Below are positions 34,318-55,636 of a stretch of 64,000 nucleotides of DNA, one piece after another. The translations under genes and the position numbers were made by a program. The DNA comes from Pseudorasbora parva (taxonomy: Eukaryota; Chordata; Actinopteri; Cypriniformes; Gobionidae). The stretch's first letter is position 1; the number at the start of each line of letters is the position of its first letter. The DNA lies in contig NC_090179.1 in the NCBI RefSeq assembly GCF_024679245.1, positions 2,540,820 to 2,604,819 on the forward strand. Reading direction: 5' to 3'. The notes below the pieces were generated by a model that had not been told where the DNA came from, searched no databases, and was given only the letters and a program-made list of their open reading frames with translations.

Positions 34318-34786
34318 TGGGGAGTGTGGAAAAGAGGTGAAGAAGCGTGTGCAGGCAGTTTGGAATGGGTGGAGAAAAGTGTCAGGTCTGTTGTGTTATA
34401 AAAGTGTATTGGAAGAATGAAAGGAAAGGTATACAGGACTGTAGTGAGACCAGCGATGTTGTATGGTTTGGAGACAGTTGCACTGAGGAAAAGACAGGAG
34501 GAAGAGCTAGAGGTAGCAGAGCTGAAGATGAGGTTCTCTTTGGGAGTGACGAGGATGGATAGGATCAGGAATGAGTACATCAGAGGGACAGCACATGTGA
34601 GATGTTTTGGAGACAAAGTTAGAGAGGCCAGGTTGAGATGGTTTGGACATGTTCAGAGGAGGGAGAGTGAATACATCGGTAAAAGGATGCTGAGATTAGA
34701 GCTGCCAGACAGGTCACGAGGAAGACCAAAGAGGAGGTTTATGGATTTAGTGAAGGAGGACATGAAGGTAGTCGGAGGTAGTCTGC
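34318..34786 (+). pseudogene. C-terminal fragment of a LINE reverse transcriptase
   Basis: The main frame (34417-34786) encodes YRTVVRPAMLYGLETVA, RWFGHVQRRE and RSRGRPKRRFMD, the usual order of the region downstream of the polymerase palm in RTE/CR1-type LINE proteins. Upstream, 34318-34416 continues the same protein in another frame (EVKKRVQAVWNGWRKVSG), so there is at least one frameshift. Catalytic motifs are missing. It joins directly to an unrelated repeat at 34787. Confidence 0.75.
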
Positions 34787-34990
34787 ACTCTCAGAAATAA
34801 AGGAACAAATAATGTCAGTGGGGCGGGCCCTTTCCAAATGGTACACTTTTGTATATAAAGGGTGAATATTGGTACCTTAAATGTACATATTAGTACCTAA
34901 AGAGTACATATTAGTAGCTAAAAGGAACAAAAGTCTACCTTTTGAAAACGTTATGCCCCAGGGACTGCTTCTGTACATTTTATGAGTATG
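34787..34990. mobile_element. small DNA element with ATTAGTACCTAAA-type repeats
   Basis: The segment begins CTCTCAGAAATAAAGGAACA and carries GTACATATTAGTACCTAAAG-like tandem motifs with a pyrimidine-rich complement, a pattern seen in short fish DNA elements. Ends and target duplication are unclear. Confidence 0.4.
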
Positions 34991-35568
34991 AAAGAAAAAT
35001 AAAAAACAAGTAGTTACTGAGTAGCTAATAGTGAACTACATCATTCAATGTTAATATTGAATTTTCTTTTCCTGTGTAATTATTCATTAATGATGGTGTT
35101 CAAAAGTTTTACCTTCAGTACAATTGTGTCGCTGGCTTGAAAGGAAAATCTATATCTATATACAATTCAAAATTCAAAACAATTCATTCAAAAGGGATGC
35201 CTTCGGATTATGTTAGTCATAGAAAGGGACCTGTGAAAGATTCAACTTAATTAGTTACAAGAACACATTTAAAATGTAAGCTTATTCCCTTGTGTATCTC
35301 TATTATGTCCACCCCAAAAGGCATACGAGACCATAGAACTCATGAATGTAGGCAGGCCGAGGTACTGAGCTAAAGATGAATCTGTCCCTTGTGTCTGAAG
35401 AACAGAGGTGTGGATTTTAAAATCCTATCGTGAAATTCCAGGGGTGGTGGTGAAAGGTGTTGATCCAAGGAAAGATTGAAAAGTGGGAAGCCATGGAATG
35501 TTACTTGGGGAGGAAAAACCTGGAGAGCCTTTAGTTTACACCAGAGTTTGGGCCTCATTCCTGCTCTA

Positions 35569-35592
35569 TGTGTGTGTGTTGTGTGTGTGTGT

Positions 35593-35674
<82 letters not shown>
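35569..35674. repeat. (GT)n(GA)n compound microsatellite
   Basis: About 24 bp of GT, interrupted once, followed by roughly 78 bp of GA. Confidence 0.95.
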
Positions 35675-35680
<6 letters not shown>

Positions 35681-36164
35681 GTATGTGCATGCACGCATCC
35701 ATCTGTTTTACATAACTGAACCTTTTTTTGGAAAACACACTCTTCATAAATGTTTCTAAACAAGAGAGGAAATCTCATTCATTATTTTTAAACTCAACAC
35801 TTCTTGGCAGAACAAAATAATCTACAGGAATGAAGAAATAAACATATAGTCATAAGGAAAGCAGTCCAAGCTAACCCGAGGGGACCATCAAACACATTTT
35901 TTCTGTGACAAGCCTGGCTGTTTGACCCCAGGAATCTTCTCATAAGGGTAATAGGATCATTGCATGTTGAGGTCCCATTTTAAATAAACCTCAGAGCAGT
36001 GAACAGAAGCTTGCATTTTTCACAAATATGTTCCACAACAGTAAGGCATGCTTATTAATCTTGCCAACAATAACACTAAAACTACATAAAACAACAATAA
36101 CTAGCGACTAAAGTGTTCATTAACACACATCATATTGAATGAGTAATAGCCTGTCCCTGTAACA

Positions 36165-36170
36165 TTTATT
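36165..36170 (-). terminator. igsf10: candidate poly(A) signal of igsf10
   Basis: The first AATAAA on the minus strand after the stop codon, 378 nt downstream. A cleavage site would be expected 10-30 nt further. A positional guess only. Confidence 0.4.
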
Positions 36171-36547
36171 GGATAATAAATTGGATTAGATTCATTTATG
36201 AATAAATGTCCACCAGAAAATGTCTCAAATGGCATCAGAATAATAATACAGCAATCTTGCTATAAATACAAATTTTTATCCTAATTTGAACATTTTCAAA
36301 TAAACTTAGGCAAATCATAATTTGATAGCAGTCACCCTGATCCACACTTTTAACCACATTTAAAACAATTTTTTGACTAAATACTGCTTGTGTGCATTAT
36401 CTGTACATTTCGACTGAGATAATAATATAAAATATATATTTTTTTAAATATAATTCATAATATATATCCTCCGTAATACAGCATAATTATTATCCTTGTT
36501 CCCTCTATTAAGGTCTTTGTTAGATCTTCCAACTTCCTTTTGAATAC

Positions 36548-46005
<9,458 letters not shown>

Positions 46006-46622
46006 CTAGATATGAAGAAAAAATAATAATAATTAAGACATGACAAAAAAAATTACTGTATATTATTTTAAAATTGACACGATTTCAGAAAAGCTTTAGA
46101 CCTATAAAATGCATGTTTTCTAACTATTTAACAAGGCTCATTGATCCACCTGGGAAGCGAAGGCTGGCCCGTGAGGTCCAATCAAACAGACGAGCTACTG
46201 TAGCTCAAATTGCTCAAGAAGTTAACGCTAGTTCTAATAGAAAGGTGTCAGAATACACAGTGCATCTCAGTTTGTTGTGTATGGGGCGGCATAGGCGCAG
46301 ACCAGTCAGGGTGCCCATGCTGACCCCGCCGAAAGCACCAACAGTGACACGTAAGCATCAGAACTGGACCACGGAGCAATGGAAGAAGGTGACCTGGTCT
46401 GAGGAATCTCCTTTTCTTTTACATCACGTGGAGAGCCGGGTACGTGTGCATCACTTACCTGGGGAAAACACGGCACCAGGATGCACTATGGGAGGAATGA
46501 AAGGCGGTGGAGGCAGTGTGATGCTTTAGGCAAACCAAAAAATGTTCAGCCGGGAAACCTTGGGTCCTGTGTTACCTTGGGTTACTTTAACACGTACGAC
46601 CTTTCTAAGCATTGCTGTAGAC

Positions 46623-46800
46623 TAGTCCCGCCATTGGCTGTATTGATGCCCTAAGCCTCATTACTTTATGATGGCTGCGGTGTTCGCGATTTTTTAGGGG
46701 GGTGGGAGGGGGGTGTGCTGAGAGAAATTTCTTGTGGTGCCCCCCTCAGCACTTGGTGCCCTACGCACAGTGCGTGATGCACATGGTGGGAGCTGTAGAC
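46623..46800. mobile_element. 169-bp insertion with 9-bp target duplication in Tc1-A
   Basis: GCTGTAGAC is present at 46614-46622 and 46792-46800, enclosing TAGTCCCGCC...CATGGTGGGA. The length suits a small DNA element or SINE-like piece; the family is unknown. Confidence 0.6.
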
Positions 46801-46809
46801 CATGTAAAC

Positions 46810-48848
46810 CAGGGGTCTCCAACCTTTTCTCATTTGAGCTACTTTTTAAAAATGAAAGTCGCTGAGAGCTACTCATGTTCTACAATACTTAAAACTCTTA
46901 AATAATGCATCATAATTCTCATATTAACAACAATCCAAACTGTTTTACACCTGAAAGAGTGTAGTAGAAGTTCCCGTAGTCTCTACCAATAATATAAACA
47001 TTTTACGGTACTCTATCATAAAATCTATTAAATTTAATATTTTTACATTGATAATTATGATAAGTAAATCATACATAACATTTAAAAAAGTAATCATTGT
47101 TAATACATAAAATATCAAGTGAAAAATAGTAGAGACGTATAATTATTACATAGAGATGTAGGTAAAGAGTTAAAGCTACTGTATAGGCTGCAATAGCAGC
47201 CTAATATATTCTGTCAATGTCTCCACGTTAAACTTCACGTTAAACCAAACTTTTATTTTGACGGGTTGCCAAGACCTTTGAGTGTCTGTGTTCATATGAC
47301 AGCTTTCTTAAATAAAACGTTAAATTCTCATGAAGTGAAAGTTTATGCGTCCGTGTCCTCAGAGTGGCATACGGCATAGACATGTGAGTGTGTGAGTGTG
47401 TGTGTGTGTGTGTGTGTTGTAGCGGGGCCAGGCAGTTGAAAGGTTTTGTTCGGGCGCCAGACAGTTTATATTACTGTCGAAAAACTACACATCGAATGCC
47501 TCTCGCAAAGTTCAGAAATTAAGTATTATTATTTTAGTTCAAAACATCTCAATGACATGAACTCGTTCAAAGAATTTTCTATACAAAACTTACATGGTCA
47601 TGATATTCAAAATCACATTTTTCATAAGTCAAACAAAATAAATAAAGTAAATAACCAAAACCCTCGAAATAAAACAAACTACTCCAACCAAAAAATATTC
47701 AATTTAAAGTTCTATATTCGTTATTCGTTAGAGTTCGTTTTTCCAACGGGGAAATGGCCAAAAGAAAAAAATCTACCAAGGGTCTAACTTTTTTAAGAGA
47801 ATGAGAGATCGCAAGAAGTTTAAAAGCATGGAAACAGTCTGTTTTGCGCTCTCCTATCTTAAGAGTCAAGGGGAAAAAAGTTTCTTCAAGAATAATTAGC
47901 TTCTGCCAACAGTCAAGTTATAAGAGGAGAATCAAAATCCCTCAAACCCGTTCGGCGTTGACGGAGGCCTTTTCCTTTCTGATTGCCACAATTCTTCCCT
48001 TTGCAGAGGACATCCGAAGATTCCAGCGGTCTTCCTGGTGTACCCACAAGGTTTTCGATTCAATCGAGAGTAGGTAAACTCCAACAACAACTAATTATTC
48101 TCAGCAACCGCTCAACAGCCCCATTCCGCCATTTCCACCCGGCTCTCACTTCCGCGTCTCGTCTTCGCTTCCCTTTCCTTCACGCATGTCCCTTCTTTTT
48201 CTCCGTTAGCGGACCACACCCTTTTCTTTCTCATTATTTTTATTTTTTCGTTCAGATAAATAATGAAGATAATTATCATAATGATTTGGTTAAAAAAATT
48301 TGCATTAGCTTGGATTATTCGTTGTTTGACAGTGATATATGAAAACACTGAGTTCGCATTTTCATGTAATGCTCCATTACAGTGTGTGTGTGCGTGCGCG
48401 TGGGCGAGCGCTGCCGTGCCCTCGCATCTGTGCCCGTTATTCACACAGACGCAGAATTTGCAGGAGTAATATTTAAATAATAATTTGCAGTTTGATATTC
48501 ACAGACACTAGTATATATTCGGCTACAGTTTGGAGCCCTGCGCTTGGATTAACACAAAAGCTGCGTGTACCGAATATACTCGGGAGTCAGTACTAACGGT
48601 AGGCTAATAAGGAAATGCTGGTATCATCATTTTTGCCGTTTTTTTTTCACTACTAACATGATACTAAAGTAGCCTACCTGCACTTATGACAACCCTACAT
48701 GTGCATGTCTACATTTACATTTGTTCATAAATAAAACACTCTAAATCAGTCTAAATTAGCTCACTCTGATTAGATGCGTCTTGGTGAACTACCTCCAATC
48801 AGGCCACGAGCAACTGGTAGCTCGTGAGCGAGGTGTTGGAGACCCCTG
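46810..48848. mobile_element. 2.0-kb non-autonomous hAT element inside Tc1-A
   Basis: The ends CAGGGGTCTCCAAC and, inverted, CAGGGGTCTCCAAC are perfect 14-bp repeats. The flanking 8 bp are ATGTAAAC (46802-46809) and ATGTAGAC (48849-48856), one change apart. Just inside each end lies related sequence (GAGCTACT near both ends). It contains a (GT)n run and a tRNA-Lys primer-site-like motif at 47447-47459. No transposase. Confidence 0.87.
47447..47459 (-). other. tRNA-Lys primer-binding-site-like motif
   Basis: On the minus strand it reads TGGCGCCCGAACA, identical to the first 13 bases complementary to the 3' end of tRNA-Lys, a motif used as primer site by some LTR retroelements. No LTR boundaries, gag or pol were recognised around it, so it may be chance or a small remnant. 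Confidence 0.3.
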
Positions 48849-48970
48849 ATGTAGACCCTTTCATGGTATTGCCTGGTGGCTGTGGTCTCTTTCAGCAGGA
48901 TAATGCACCCTGCCACAAAGCATCAAGAAATGGTGTCAGGTGTTGACTTGGCTTCCAAATTCCCCAGATC

Positions 48971-49560
48971 ATGTAAATCATGCTTCTCTGTCTGACAATC
49001 TGATAGACGAGTCTGGGTTTGGTTACCAGGGGAATGATACTTGCCTGACTGCCTTGTGCCAAGTGCAAAGTTCAATGGAAGGGAGATTATGGTGTGGGTT
49101 TGTTTTTCAAGTGTTGGGCTTTGCCCCTTAATTCCATTGAAAGGAACTCTTAATGTTTCAGCATACAAAGACATTTTGAAATATTTCATGCTCCCAACAT
49201 TGTGGGAACAGTTTGGGGACGGCCCCTTCTTCTTCCAACATGACTGCGCACCAGTGCACAAAGCGTCAGTCAATAAAGACATGGATGACCAAATTTAGTG
49301 TGGAGGAACTTGACTGGCCTACAGAGTCCTGACCTCAACCCGAGAGAGCACCTTTGAAATGAATTAGAGGAGAGACTGCGAGCCAGGCCTTTTCCTCCAA
49401 CATCTGTGCCTGACCTCACAAATGCAGTTCTAGAGGAATGGTCAAAAATTCCCAAGAACACACTCCAAAACCTTGTGGAAAGCCTTCCCAGAAGATTTGA
49501 AGCTGTTGTATCTGCAAAGAGTGGGCCGACTCCATATTAAACCCTACGGATTATGAATAG
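48971..49560 (+). pseudogene. Tc1 transposase pseudogene (family B), 5' part missing
   Basis: It starts mid-gene at ATCATGCTTCTCTGTCTGAC. Recognisable parts are DESGFGYQG (first acidic motif), MVWVCFSS, FFFQHDCAPVHKA (second aspartate), SPDLNPREHL, and the C-terminal LRARPFPPTSVPDLTNA with NLVESLPRRFEA, ending in GPTPY and a stop at about 49540. At least three frame breaks are present: 49050, 49300 and a stop in the last motif. It is fused directly to family A, so two element halves have been joined. Confidence 0.75.
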
Positions 49561-49789
49561 GATGTTATGTGAAATTAATGTACATTTAAAGGCAGACATA
49601 TATATATATGTCACATATCACTCCTGTTCCCGGACTCCGTTTCCCAAGATCCTCACTGTCTCACACCTGAACTCACTTCCTCATCATCTCACCCGCTCTC
49701 CCCGGATTCCCAGCACCTGGTCATCTTCATTAGTGCACCTTTATGTTTGGACTCACCCCCCTCACAATTTGTCGGTTCTTATGTTTGTT
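49561..49789. other. short repeat-like interval
   Basis: CACTCCTGTTCCCGGACTCC and CACCTGAACTCACTTCC suggest a repeat that continues after the hAT at 51243. No gene. Confidence 0.35.
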
Positions 49790-51242
49790 CAGGGCTCTAC
49801 ATAACGCCCATTTTGGGCGCATTTACGCCTAAAAATTACTGCGTGCGACTGTGAAAAAATATTTAGGCGCACCGGTGCGAGTGACCCGATCGATTCTCAT
49901 GAATGGATGTGTACAATCGGAATAAAAACTACAACACTGACTGAATCAACACTGAGAAACTGTTAGGCTATGTTTCCTACTGCAATCAACTGCTTTTCAT
50001 GCCTTCAGTCAGCACTCAGCAGAAGAAGTGCAAAAACGTGTGCGACGGACTACACTTCAAACAACGATTGTTTACAACGATTGAAGTGAAACATGTGTGA
50101 CGAGTCTGACGACGCAGCATGCGCACTTTACCAGACGCTTCGCGCTGTTTATCAGCCAAATCAAAATTAACTGGAAATACCACATTTGGATTATCATAAA
50201 CAAGCCCAGAAATTAGCGGATGCTTGGGGCATAAATGCCATCAAACAATAATGTATTAATAATACATTTAAAAAGCCCTTGAGTTAATCTTTATCACACA
50301 TGCTGTTTAAAAAAATACTAAATGTATATAATGAGCGAGTATATCATTAAGATTTTTTCCAAACCGGGTTTTTGTCTTATTCTGAATCACTGTAACGTTA
50401 CACACAAAATAAATTATTCCTGCTGCGGATTAGCACAATATCTGCGTGACTCTCCACAAACAGAGAGAAGTAGATCCGGCTGCAATGTTCCCCCGCGAGA
50501 CGCATGCGGTTCTGTTTATGAAGCGCCAGAGCGCCAAAAGTTACAGCTTGCTATAGCTCCGAGTATTGGCATGATTGCATGTGTGATACTGATTTCGTAC
50601 AACAATCTAATAGACAAGTTGATATTAAGTAACAACGTTTTAGCCACAACACTGTCTATTTGTGAAAATCAAAGCCTCACCAGAACTGATTCGCATCTCC
50701 AAGCGATTCGATTCAAATGAATCTTGTGTTTTGAACTATTGACTGAATGACTTGCCGCCACCTACTGGCGGTTTTTATTTTCATATTTATACTTTGCATG
50801 GACTTTTTTTTATTTAAAATATTAAACTTTTAAAGTTTAATTTGTACATATTTCTAAATTCAAAAACTTATATGTAAAACATTCATACAACATTATCTCA
50901 TGCATTAAATGCATAGGTGTTTGATAGTATGAAGTCCAGTTCTGCTTTTTGTGTGTATTTGTGCTGTACTCAGAAGTTAATGATAATATAATGTCAGAAT
51001 TATGTTGAATTTAAGAAATTGACAGATGATGCATACATTTAATAAGATTAGAAAACATTGCTCTTATAATGGTAAAAATGACCCTGGACATTAAAGGACA
51101 AATATCGTCCTGTAATGGGAAAGTTATAATTGGAATGTGTTTGATGGATTAGAATGTGCTCCTAAATTTTTGACTGTGCTCCTAATTTTTTTTAATTAGG
51201 AGCACAAGTGCTCCTCAAGAAAAAAGTTAGCGTAGAGCCCTG
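49790..51242. mobile_element. hAT-like non-autonomous element
   Basis: The ends CAGGGCTCTACATAACGCC and, inverted, CAGGGCTCTACGCTAACTT agree for 11-12 bp. A flanking 8-bp duplication is not convincing (TGTTTGTT against TTGTATAG). Subterminal repeats GTGCTCCTAATTTTT lie at the right. No coding frame. Confidence 0.65.
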
Positions 51243-51274
51243 TTGTATAGTGTGTGTTGATCTTGTGTAGTTTG

Positions 51275-51385
<111 letters not shown>

Positions 51386-52440
51386 TATCTGTTCTGAGTT
51401 CTGTTATTAAACATACCCATTTAGTTTGGATGTCTTGGATCTCTCATTGCCTGACTACAACCACACGTAACAATATATATATATATATATTCCCGAATGC
51501 GCATTCCATCCCCACCGCATGTTTGCGGCGGGCTGACAAGTTGTGACAACTATGCACGAAAAAAAAATACTGTGTGCATATGTAAGGGATAACGCACTTT
51601 GGGGCCAATAGGTTTGTTTGTTTTTTTTGTGTGCCACTGACAGCATGCAGCGACAGCGGCCCATTGGTGTTTTCTGAATTGACAAGCCGAAGGAAGAGAG
51701 ACCTTTCCTCCATATTAGGCGTTTTTTTTTTCTATTTATTTTCTATCCGCACAGCGCAGCCGCTGACGAACATATGCTGCGTTTAAATCCTGCTCTATGA
51801 ACGGCTGACTCTGAATTTTGTTTTATACAATCGTGTGATCTGGGAGCATTACAGGTTCTGTGGTGAATCAGCCGAAAACAGCCGCGAGCATGAATTCATC
51901 AGGAGGTAAAGTGGAAAACGGCAATACACACAAACGTTTCACTTTACCACAACCCCAATTTACCTTGCAGCTAACAGCGAAGAAATGTGGTGTTAAAAAT
52001 GTTGCTATATTACTTAAATTAATATTGCAGAATATAAATAACTTTCACAGAGACTGTTTTCGTATTTTCTACAGGTGTTTATAATTTTTATTAATTACAA
52101 ATATAATAGTTTATTATATGTTTTATATATTTTCGATACCATATAGCCATATAATGAGGAGCAAGGTTTGTACAGTCTATGTTTTTTACCCTGTGACTAC
52201 CATGATCTTACATTTAAATGAAACTGGCCTACAGTTAAACTACAGTCTATAAAACAGCTTTAAAGTCTGGATCCCATGAATTAAGGACAAACTTTTTTTC
52301 CTCTTTAAAAGTTTTATTAACTTTTTTAATAGATCGAATTAAATGTAATTAAATTATATTTCAATGACAGCCTCATGAAAGATAGATATCAGTGCCTTAC
52401 TTAAATTATATGTAAACTCTTGAAAAATATGACTTTTTTA

Positions 52441-52680
52441 CAGGGGACGTTCAACCCAAAAATGGAATCGTTTATTCAGCCTAATGTCATTCCAAACCTA
52501 AATGAATTTATTTCTGTGTAGCATAAAATAAAATAATGTGAGTCTGTTTTTCATTTTCATACAATATTCAAATAGTAGCCTAACCAAAATGGCTTGGTTG
52601 CCAACATTCTTCAAAACATCTTGTGTTTCACAGAAGTCATGCAGGTTTGGAAGGACACGAGAGTGAGTAAATGACGACAG
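52441..52680. mobile_element. short hAT-type MITE
   Basis: It starts CAGGGGACGTTCAACCCAAA and ends GAGTGAGTAAATGACGACAG, with inverted inner halves (CATTCCAAACCT against GGTTTGGAAGGACA). Such GTTCACCCAAAAATG...GTGAGTAAATGA elements are common in cyprinids. Target duplication not tested. Confidence 0.6.
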
Positions 52681-53201
52681 CATTTAAAAGCAGTAAATTT
52701 ACTTTACTGCATCCTAGCATCCTCAAAATCAGTGATTTACTGTCAATTCCATTTGTGACAAAAAAATCAGTATTAAGTTTATCTGCATTTGCAGCAGATT
52801 CGATAATATCTATCATTCTTTGTCCTTGTCCTAGCTCAATTTATTTACTCCAATTTAAGGCCCCAACCCCAGCACAAACATTCACGGGGACCTCATGGGC
52901 TGGGTTTGCCAGGGCCAAATTTTAGAGAACTAGACTGAGAGAGCATTTAAAGGCCTTTGCAGGTGTTTTTGAGTTCATTAGCTGATTAGAGTGTGGCACC
53001 AGCTGTCTTCAATATTTTAACAAATTATGTTAATTTTCTGACACTGAATTTGGGATTTTCCCTAGTTGTCCGTTATAATCATCAAAATGAAAAGAAATAA
53101 ACATTTGAAATATATCAGTCTGTTTGTAATGAATTAATATAATATACAAGTTTCACTCTTTGAATGGAATTAGTGAAATAAATAACTGTTTGATGATATT
53201 C

Positions 53202-53372
53202 TAATTATATGACCAGCACATGCTGAGATGATTACTGCACACTTGATCCATATCACCAGACTAATTATATTCTAATTATATGACCAGCACATGCTGAGAT
53301 GATTACTGCACACTTGATCCATATCACCAGACTAATTATATTCTAATTATATGACCAGCACCTGAATGTTCT
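53202..53372. repeat. 71-bp tandem duplication, 2.3 copies
   Basis: The unit CTAATTATATGACCAGCACA... starts at 53201, 53272 and 53343; the third copy breaks off after about 20 bp. The first two copies are nearly identical, indicating recent slippage or unequal exchange. Confidence 0.9.
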
Positions 53373-53519
53373 TGGGAAATTGAGTCTGAAACTAACACTA
53401 GTACTCAGGTGAGTGCTGTGGAATAGAAAGGTAATGTGCTGGGTGGCTGCAATCCTCTCCTCTGAGCTTTGCATGGGCTACAATCGCCTATGTAGGCAAA
53501 TTTTGTTTGATATTTCTAT

Positions 53520-53790
53520 TCATAAACAGCCGTGGTGAAGCCTGCAGTAATGTTTTTCACTGATGGCAGTCCACTCCTGTTTGTCATTGTGCACAAAACT
53601 TCCCGCCAATAAATCATCAGAAATATTGCTGACTTGTGCATGTGACTCAAGCGCTCTCTTTACGTTCATCCTAATGCCTGTTAGTTGTCCATGGATTGGC
53701 CTATATTTGGCCTTGAAAATGGAAACGTCTTTAGACATGGAAAACCTATGAAAATCTATCATGGATTTTACAATCGATTCAATGAACACC
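53520..53790 (-). other. unrecognised coding-like frame
   Basis: About 90 open codons with no low complexity: FHRFSMSKDVSIFKAKYRP, GIRMNVKRALESHAQVSN, FVHNDKQEWTAISEKHYC. I do not recognise it. It stops at 53520 and is cut by the hAT at 53791. On the other side of that hAT lies a LINE fragment in the same orientation, so both could be parts of one LINE, but no known LINE motif is present here. Confidence 0.35.
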
Positions 53791-55070
53791 CAGGGCCGTG
53801 TACAGGGGGGTGGCCCGGTGGCTAGAGCCACTGCCCCTTTGCCCTCATCAGCTAAGGTGCCCCTCTTGCCCCCTTCCCTCCCTCACCCTCAGAGGATTTC
53901 CATAAAAGCGTTCGGTTCCGCTAAAAATCCACTAGTTCCGCTAACCCTTTCCGTGTTTTCCCGCTCGCTCCGCACAGCATCGCTCGAAGTCTGCGGCTGC
54001 CTGCTCTCTGTGGAGACGGCTGTTCCAGAATGTCGTCGCATTAACAGGTATATTACAAACTACAATCCACAACGTTGAATTGTTTCAACAGTGCAAACAT
54101 GGATTCAAAGCTCCAGCATGCCACTCCTGTAAAATAGATTTCCGATTATAATCAATTTTACGAGTTAATAGGCTACTAGTATCTATAGCCTAGCATACTT
54201 CATATTTATGATATTTTTTATTTTAGACCATATTTATCGTATACACAATTTAAAAAAAGGTAATACAGGCTATTATAAATATAAATGAGTTGTATCAGGG
54301 TAGCCTACAAGCTCATTTTTCAAAAAAGTCCATACTTGTGCAAAAAAGCAACGTTTGCAGTATTTTCTGTTTATTTTGATTAATAAAATATTTAATTATT
54401 GTTCAGTAAATATTAAAATGTTAATATAAAAATATTTTTTAAAATACAGAAACAAATGTTTAGCCTAAGTAAATAATCTGAAAACATTGAATGAATGAGA
54501 TTCCATAATAATTTTATAAAGTTTTATCCTTGTAACAACTAAATATATGTGTATTATATGATTATTATCATATGTATTATTATAAATATGATGTTGCCTC
54601 TAAGATGGACACCCAACTTAAGGTATTTACCAGCTGAATCTTAACCATGTCATGTCAACAAATGGAAGTCAGTCAGCTGTTTATTATGTTAAATATGCCT
54701 TTTACCCCAAATTTTACCATACTGTTATATATTCTGTTATTTAAAATCTGTTGCGTATGATTTACATAAATCATAAACAAGACCTTTGTCTCAAAATATA
54801 TTCAATTTTAGTGATTCTCATTTGCTACTTAAATCTCCAATAAAAAATGTAAATAGAAAAGAGATCAAATTAGCCCAGAATCAACTTTTTGGAAGAATAA
54901 TTAGAACAACAGAAATTTAATTAGCACTAAAGCCTAACAATTGTATTTACAGTATGATTGTAAAAGGTTTGTTATTTATGTTCTATATTAAGATGATACT
55001 CAATCCCCTTATAGTGCCCCTTTTTTTTGGTTTGGGCCACTGCCCCTCAAAATATCTGTGCACGGCCCTG
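53791..55070. mobile_element. 1.28-kb non-autonomous hAT element
   Basis: The termini CAGGGCCGTGTACAG and, inverted, CAGGGCCGTGCACAG differ at one base. Flanking 8-mers are TGAACACC (53783-53790) and CGAACACC (55071-55078). GGCCACTGCCCCT recurs near both ends. It has no transposase; the internal part is AT-rich. Confidence 0.85.
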
Positions 55071-55078
55071 CGAACACC

Positions 55079-55480
55079 TATGTCACAAAAATCTAACAAA
55101 ATGTTGATGTTTTTTACAAAAGTGACAGCTGTACTCGCTACCATACACAAATCACTACATACACTATCTGTATGGTTGGACCAGGAAAGATCCAAGGAAC
55201 TTTTTAACCCCTTGAACCTTCACTCTGTTGGTGTTTTCCTGTAATCCACAACCATCTCCTTTGTTTTGCTGACATCTAATTATTGTCACCGCACCATGCT
55301 GTGTGTAATTTAATCCCTTTAATACCTTTTTATCTCCATTGATGAGGCCTAAGATGGTTGCATCATCAGCAAAATTGTTCATCTCCTTTGTCTTCTGCCT
55401 ATCATTGGAATTTGTATCTGTGCAGCAGCAATATTTCTTATTCACAGCATCATGTACACTTGTATTATTCATCTTAATTG
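55079..55480 (-). pseudogene. LINE reverse-transcriptase fragment
   Basis: The minus-strand frame MNNFADDATILGLINGD carries the catalytic FADD box of a non-LTR reverse transcriptase. In a second frame LDLSWSNHTDSV fits the downstream thumb region. The frame changes near 55220. Endonuclease and palm beginnings are absent. Confidence 0.65.
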
Positions 55481-55636
55481 ACTCCTGTTAGGTGATAATA
55501 TCATGCATGCTGTTTGTGCAGTGCATCAGCAGTACGTATTACATGCTCACAGCACTGTGTCTGTGTATGTATTGGCAGTAGCATGTATCTGTACTTGCTC
55601 TACATCAGCAGCATGGCAGATCTAGTCTGCCACACT

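Larger units (their letters stand above)
34991..36547. other. interval downstream of igsf10 including its 3' untranslated region
   Basis: Apart from a long GT/GA microsatellite (35569-35674) no feature is supported. The part from about 36165 to 36547 is the presumed 3' UTR of igsf10, AT-rich and without frames. Confidence 0.5.
46074..48970 (+). pseudogene. Tc1 transposase pseudogene (family A), split by two insertions
   Basis: The first piece, 46074-46622, encodes the DNA-binding half and first catalytic motif: RRATVAQIAQEVN, VTWSEESPFLLHH and GGSVML. The first acidic residue, normally D in W-S-D-E, is E here. The second piece, 48857-48970, resumes after the insertions with FMV.., FQQDNAPCH-like sequence and WLPNSPD. 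The last catalytic glutamate is lost because the sequence runs into a different Tc1 family at about 48971. A stop follows GGSVML. The piece lies in the region upstream of the igsf10 LRR exon. Confidence 0.72.

Noticed and set aside
35370..35778. Long frames made of Ser-Leu or Arg-Glu dipeptides
   Set aside because: Pure translation of the GA/CT microsatellite.
47446..47787. 113-codon Asn/Lys-rich frame
   Set aside because: Composition follows the AT-rich base content inside a non-autonomous hAT; no motif.
49782..51250. 8-bp duplication around the hAT at 49790-51242
   Set aside because: TGTTTGTT and TTGTATAG do not match well enough; only the inverted termini are claimed.
51891..51908. Mini-exon starting MNSSGG with AGGAG|GTAAAG donor
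   Set aside because: Only six codons, weak donor and no partner exon; the longer frame through it is no better.
53805..53835. GGGTGGCCCGGTGGCTAGAG looked like the A box of a tRNA-derived SINE
   Set aside because: It lies inside the hAT at 53791-55070, with no B box at the right distance and no 3' tail.
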